6,541 nt of DNA from Deltaproteobacteria bacterium. Its GTDB lineage: Bacteria; Desulfobacterota; Deferrimicrobia; Deferrimicrobiales; Deferrimicrobiaceae. Positions 4,990 through 6,541 of this stretch are shown piece by piece. Below the pieces are notes generated by a model. It saw nothing but the letters and a program-made list of their open reading frames with translations, was not told the DNA's origin and did no database searches. A program made the translations under genes and the position numbers. Where the stretch lies: assembly GCA_003513855.1 (NCBI GenBank), contig DOTC01000018.1, positions 1 to 6,541 of the forward strand, written 5' to 3'. The number at the start of each line of letters is the position of its first letter. Position 1 is the stretch's first letter.

Positions 4990-5904
4990 ATGAAGAATCC
5001 TGCCTATAAATACTACACAAGTTTCCTGTTCGTTTTTTTGATCGGACTATCGATGCTGGTTTTTGGTTCCTGTACTCACAAAGAACAGGGCAAGACGGAT
5101 AAAGCACCCATCCCTGGCCAGAGTCTTGGTATGGTCTCTGTGCCGAACCTGCGCGACGCAGGGGGGTACAAGACCGGCGACGGCAAGACCGTGGCAGCGG
5201 GGCTCGTGTACCGCTCCAACCAGCTCAGCGGGATCAGTCCGGGCGACATGGAAAAGCTGGCCAATCTCAAGCTCAAGAATGCCTTCGATCTGCGCACCGC
5301 CGAAGAGCGGGAAAAACGCCCGGAGGAACTGCCGCCCGGCGTCAACTACGTCGTGCTGGACGTGCTGTCCGACTCGCCGCAGGCGGGGCCGGCCCAGCTG
5401 GAAAAACTCATGCAGGATCCCAAAGGGGCGAACGCCGCCCTCGGCGGCGGCAAGGTGGAAGCGGGATTTCAGAAGTCATACCGGGAATTTGTCTCCTTGC
5501 CGAGCGCGAAGCGGGAATTCCGCAAGCTCTTCCTCGCTCTTGGCGACAAGGAGCAGCTGCCCGCGCTCTTCCATTGCACGACCGGCAAGGACCGGACCGG
5601 ATGGGCCGCCGCCGCCTTCCTGACCCTGATGGGGGTACCGCAGGAGACGGTCGTGGAGGATTACCTGCGCAGCAACGACTACATCCTCCCGGCGTACCAG
5701 AAGGCGATCGACGCCTTTGTCGCGGGCGGCGGAGACCCGGAAATTCCCAAGGCGGTCCTGGGGGTGAAGAAGGAGTACCTCGACGCCGCCTTCGACGAGA
5801 TGCAGACGAAGTACGGCAGCATCGAGAAGTACTTTTCCGAAGGGCTGGACATCGATGCGGCCCAGCAGAAAGCCTTGCGGGATTTGTACCTCGGGAGGAA
5901 ATAG
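4990..5904 (+). CDS. Tyrosine/lipid phosphatase (DSP-like, CX5R), lipoprotein
   Basis: 304 residues. The N-terminus has a basic/aromatic start, a hydrophobic stretch (about 12-25) and a lipobox FGSC at Cys28, so it is likely membrane-anchored outside the cytoplasm. The catalytic domain begins with NLRDAGGY (53-60) and FDLRTAEERE (99-108), both typical of bacterial tyrosine phosphatases related to MptpB/LipA. The signature loop HCTTGKDRTG places nucleophile Cys196 and Arg202, with Lys200-Asp201 as in phosphoinositide/tyrosine dual-specificity members. Family enzymes remove phosphate from phosphotyrosine, phosphoinositides or other phosphomonoesters; the substrate here is unknown. AAAGG (4976-4980) lies 9 bases before ATG. 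It follows the nuclease by 96 bases, containing an A/T-rich patch but no clear terminator, so an operon is plausible. Together they could degrade nucleic acids or phosphoesters outside the cell. Confidence 0.88.
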   Translation: MKNPAYKYYTSFLFVFLIGLSMLVFGSCTHKEQGKTDKAPIPGQSLGMVSVPNLRDAGGYKTGDGKTVAAGLVYRSNQLSGISPGDMEKLANLKLKNAFDLRTAEEREKRPEELPPGVNYVVLDVLSDSPQAGPAQLEKLMQDPKGANAALGGGKVEAGFQKSYREFVSLPSAKREFRKLFLALGDKEQLPALFHCTTGKDRTGWAAAAFLTLMGVPQETVVEDYLRSNDYILPAYQKAIDAFVAGGGDPEIPKAVLGVKKEYLDAAFDEMQTKYGSIEKYFSEGLDIDAAQQKALRDLYLGRK

Positions 5905-5935
5905 ATGAGCCTGTAACCTGACTTCCCGATTGGGT

Positions 5936-6121
5936 AGGTGGACGGAGAAGGGTTACGTCATTTCACCCGAACAGGTCGTGGGGAGCAGCATGAAGACGAA
6001 GTATGAAATGCGCCTGGGGAAGCCCGTGCTGGTGAGGCTCCCGGAGGTCGACTTCTTCGATGATAAGGCGGGCAAACCTGTCGGCATCCACTTGCACATC
6101 GGCAGAAGACCCATCGCGGCA
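5936..6121 (+). pseudogene. HAD-family acid phosphatase, internal fragment
   Basis: This frame encodes RWTEK, then PEQVVGSSMKTKYEM, GKPVLVRLPEVDFFDD, KAGKPVGI and HIGRRPIAA. From memory this matches the middle to C-terminal part of secreted haloacid-dehalogenase-type phosphatases, where DDxxGKPVGI and IGRRP precede a FGNSDGD metal-binding motif. The homology stops exactly before that motif, and the N-terminal DxD nucleophile region is absent, so the fragment cannot be active. There is no proper start or ribosome site (the frame opens only at a TTG). It lies 31 bases after the phosphatase gene. Confidence 0.6.
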
Positions 6122-6195
6122 AGGCGATCTAATTCGGCGTCCGGAATGTCGTCCAGAGTAGCCTGGCTGGCCCCCCGTGGTCGTTCCACAGGCAT
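6106..6195 (-). pseudogene. Alpha-amylase-family N-terminal fragment, inverted
   Basis: On the complement the sequence reads MPVERPRGASQ followed by ATLDDIPDAELDRLAAMG. The latter resembles a conserved segment near the N-terminus of alpha-amylase-family glycosidases (TLDDIPDAELDRLA followed normally by a Gly-Phe-Asp-Trp-x-Trp motif). The similarity ends at Gly-Leu-Leu, where it runs into the opposite-strand HAD phosphatase fragment; about 16 bases (6106-6121) are used by both. Too short to function. The assignment is from memory. Confidence 0.4.
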
Positions 6196-6257
6196 CTTAG
6201 TGAAAAAATCTTCCGAATGTTTCTTATCGGAGTTTGGATGAGAATGCGGTATGAGAT

Positions 6258-6274
6258 GCAAACCCCGTGCAAAC
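6258..6274 (+). repeat. Interspersed 17-base motif, copy 4
   Basis: Exact consensus GCAAACCCCGTGCAAAC. A small inverted repeat CCCA-N7-TGGG (6277-6291) follows. It opens the right copy of the long direct repeat. Confidence 0.75.
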
Positions 6275-6317
6275 AACCCACATTTCCTGGGGAATATGGG
6301 GTTTCCGCAGGGAGTGG

Positions 6318-6346
6318 TTGACGCCGGAAACCCCTTTCGGTATGAT
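6318..6346 (+). promoter_or_regulatory. Sigma-70 promoter (tRNA-Arg type), right copy
   Basis: TTGACG (6318-6323), 17 bases, TATGAT (6341-6346). Same boxes, spacing and 16-base offset to the tRNA start as the left copy. Confidence 0.7.
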
Positions 6347-6362
6347 GACTTTCCTCTCGTGC

Positions 6363-6401
6363 GTGCCCTTAGCTCAGCTGGATAGAGCACTTGACTACGA
6401 A
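6363..6401 (+). pseudogene. tRNA-Arg(ACG) 5' half
   Basis: Acceptor strand GTGCCCT, TA, D-arm GCTC-AGCTGGATA-GAGC, then CTTGA and loop CTACGAA with anticodon ACG (6397-6399). This is a textbook tRNA-Arg 5' half. The next bases CTGTT do not complete the CTTGA stem, and no matching T-arm or AGGGCAC acceptor strand follows, so the tRNA is broken immediately 3' of the anticodon loop. Confidence 0.7.
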
Positions 6402-6406
6402 CTGTT

Positions 6407-6435
6407 GATGCACCCTCCCGCATCCCCACGTTTTT
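6407..6435 (+). terminator. Possible weak terminator after the tRNA-Arg half
   Basis: GATGC-N8-GCATC (6407-6424) followed by CCCACG and TTTTT (6431-6435). The stem is short and the T-run is separated by six bases, so this is only a candidate. Confidence 0.2.
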
Positions 6436-6457
6436 CAGCCGGTTAGGCCCTTCGCAC

Positions 6458-6474
6458 GCAAACCCGGTGCAAAC
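6458..6474 (+). repeat. Interspersed 17-base motif, copy 5
   Basis: GCAAACCCGGTGCAAAC, one mismatch from consensus. It lies four bases before the anticodon-arm-like start of the tRNA 3' half. Confidence 0.7.
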
Positions 6475-6478
6475 AACG

Positions 6479-6535
6479 CCATCTTGAGGGGTTGGTGGGT
6501 AAACCCGTGGGGGTTCGAGTCTCCCCTCCGTGGCA
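6479..6535 (+). pseudogene. Probable 3' half of a class II tRNA (Leu-GAG-like)
   Basis: The segment folds in tRNA order. The anticodon arm is CCATC-TTGAGGG-GTTGG (four of five pairs, T33 and G37 present, anticodon GAG at 6486-6488). A short variable arm GGG-TAAA-CCC follows, then the T-arm GGGGG-TTCGAGT-CTCCC (one G-T pair) and CTCCGTGGCA as an acceptor-like end. No D-arm or 5' acceptor strand precedes it; the 17-base motif occupies that place. Leu is suggested by the anticodon and the CTCCG end. The anticodon-arm part also lines up with the sequence after the other motif copies, so its tRNA origin is less sure than that of the T-arm. Confidence 0.42.
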
Positions 6536-6541
6536 GAGGCA

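Larger units (their letters stand above)
6258..6411 (+). repeat. Long direct repeat, right copy
   Basis: The partner of 3654-3808, in the same orientation and element order. The tRNA part is better preserved here (intact D-arm and T33), suggesting this copy is closer to the ancestral sequence. Confidence 0.75.

Noticed and set aside
5953..6429. 158-codon - strand ORF as one real gene
   Set aside because: Only a segment of about 20-30 residues looks like a known family. The rest runs antisense through the motif, the tRNA promoter and the HAD fragment.
1084..6474. CRISPR array from the repeated motif
   Set aside because: The repeats are 17 bases, only five in number, and separated by 200 to 2600 bases of coding DNA; no spacer-sized periodicity and no cas genes.
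1084..6474. Classical integron cassette array (attC sites)
   Set aside because: The motif lacks the paired RYYYAAC/GTTRRRY core structure and long imperfect palindromes of attC. Genes lie in both orientations and no integron integrase is present.
6363..6535. A single tRNA gene split by an intron in the anticodon loop
   Set aside because: The 3' piece lacks TCAAG to pair with the 5' CTTGA stem, its acceptor end does not pair with GTGCCCT, and its variable arm belongs to a different tRNA class. The intervening 77 bases are also too short for a group I intron.
1..6541. Insertion sequence or prophage
   Set aside because: No transposase, integrase or phage structural gene and no terminal inverted repeats were seen; the long repeats are direct.

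Overview
The window is GC-rich (about 60% by eye). It looks like an accessory stretch of a Gram-negative bacterial chromosome. Two proteins carry lipoprotein signals and one carries a Sec signal, and the polyglycine-linked repeat lipoprotein is of a type common in deltaproteobacteria-like lineages. That taxonomic guess is weak. No transposase, integrase, ribosomal or other housekeeping gene lies inside the window.

Layout. (1) 1-417: the C-terminal end of an arylsulfatase, then an in-frame stretch after its stop codon that looks like a second sulfatase C-terminal remnant, then plain intergenic DNA. (2) 418-1024: an intact small membrane protein (+), whose last codons form the ribosome binding site of a 15-codon ORF. 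(3) 1161-2120 (-): a complete D-2-hydroxyacid dehydrogenase of the glycerate dehydrogenase type. (4) 2532-3499 (-): a five-repeat lipoprotein broken by a one-base frameshift in a C6 tract. (5) 3847-4893 and 4990-5904 (+): an S1/P1-type zinc nuclease with a Sec signal and a tyrosine/lipid phosphatase lipoprotein. (6) 5905-6541: gene debris (a HAD acid phosphatase fragment joined to an inverted alpha-amylase fragment), then tRNA pieces.

The most unusual structure is a 17-base motif, GCAAACCCCGTGCAAAC, present five times in the same orientation (1084, 2453, 3654, 6258, 6458). All copies lie between genes, and each of the first three intervals holds exactly one gene or one gene pair. The copies at 3654 and 6258 are the start of a roughly 155-bp direct repeat. 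That repeat also carries a near-consensus sigma-70 promoter and the 5' half of a tRNA-Arg(ACG) gene ending just after the anticodon loop. The two long copies flank the nuclease-phosphatase pair, so the pair sits like a 2.6-kb cassette and the first copy supplies a tRNA promoter pointing at the nuclease. The fifth motif sits directly against what folds as the 3' half of a class II tRNA. The motif resembles an attachment or recombinase-binding site marking cassette junctions next to tRNA genes. This is inference: no recombinase is visible here.

Functionally, the intact cassette encodes two exported phosphate-ester hydrolases. Remnants of a third phosphatase (HAD) and of sulfatases lie nearby, suggesting an accessory locus for extracytoplasmic scavenging of phosphate or sulfate esters that has been repeatedly rearranged.
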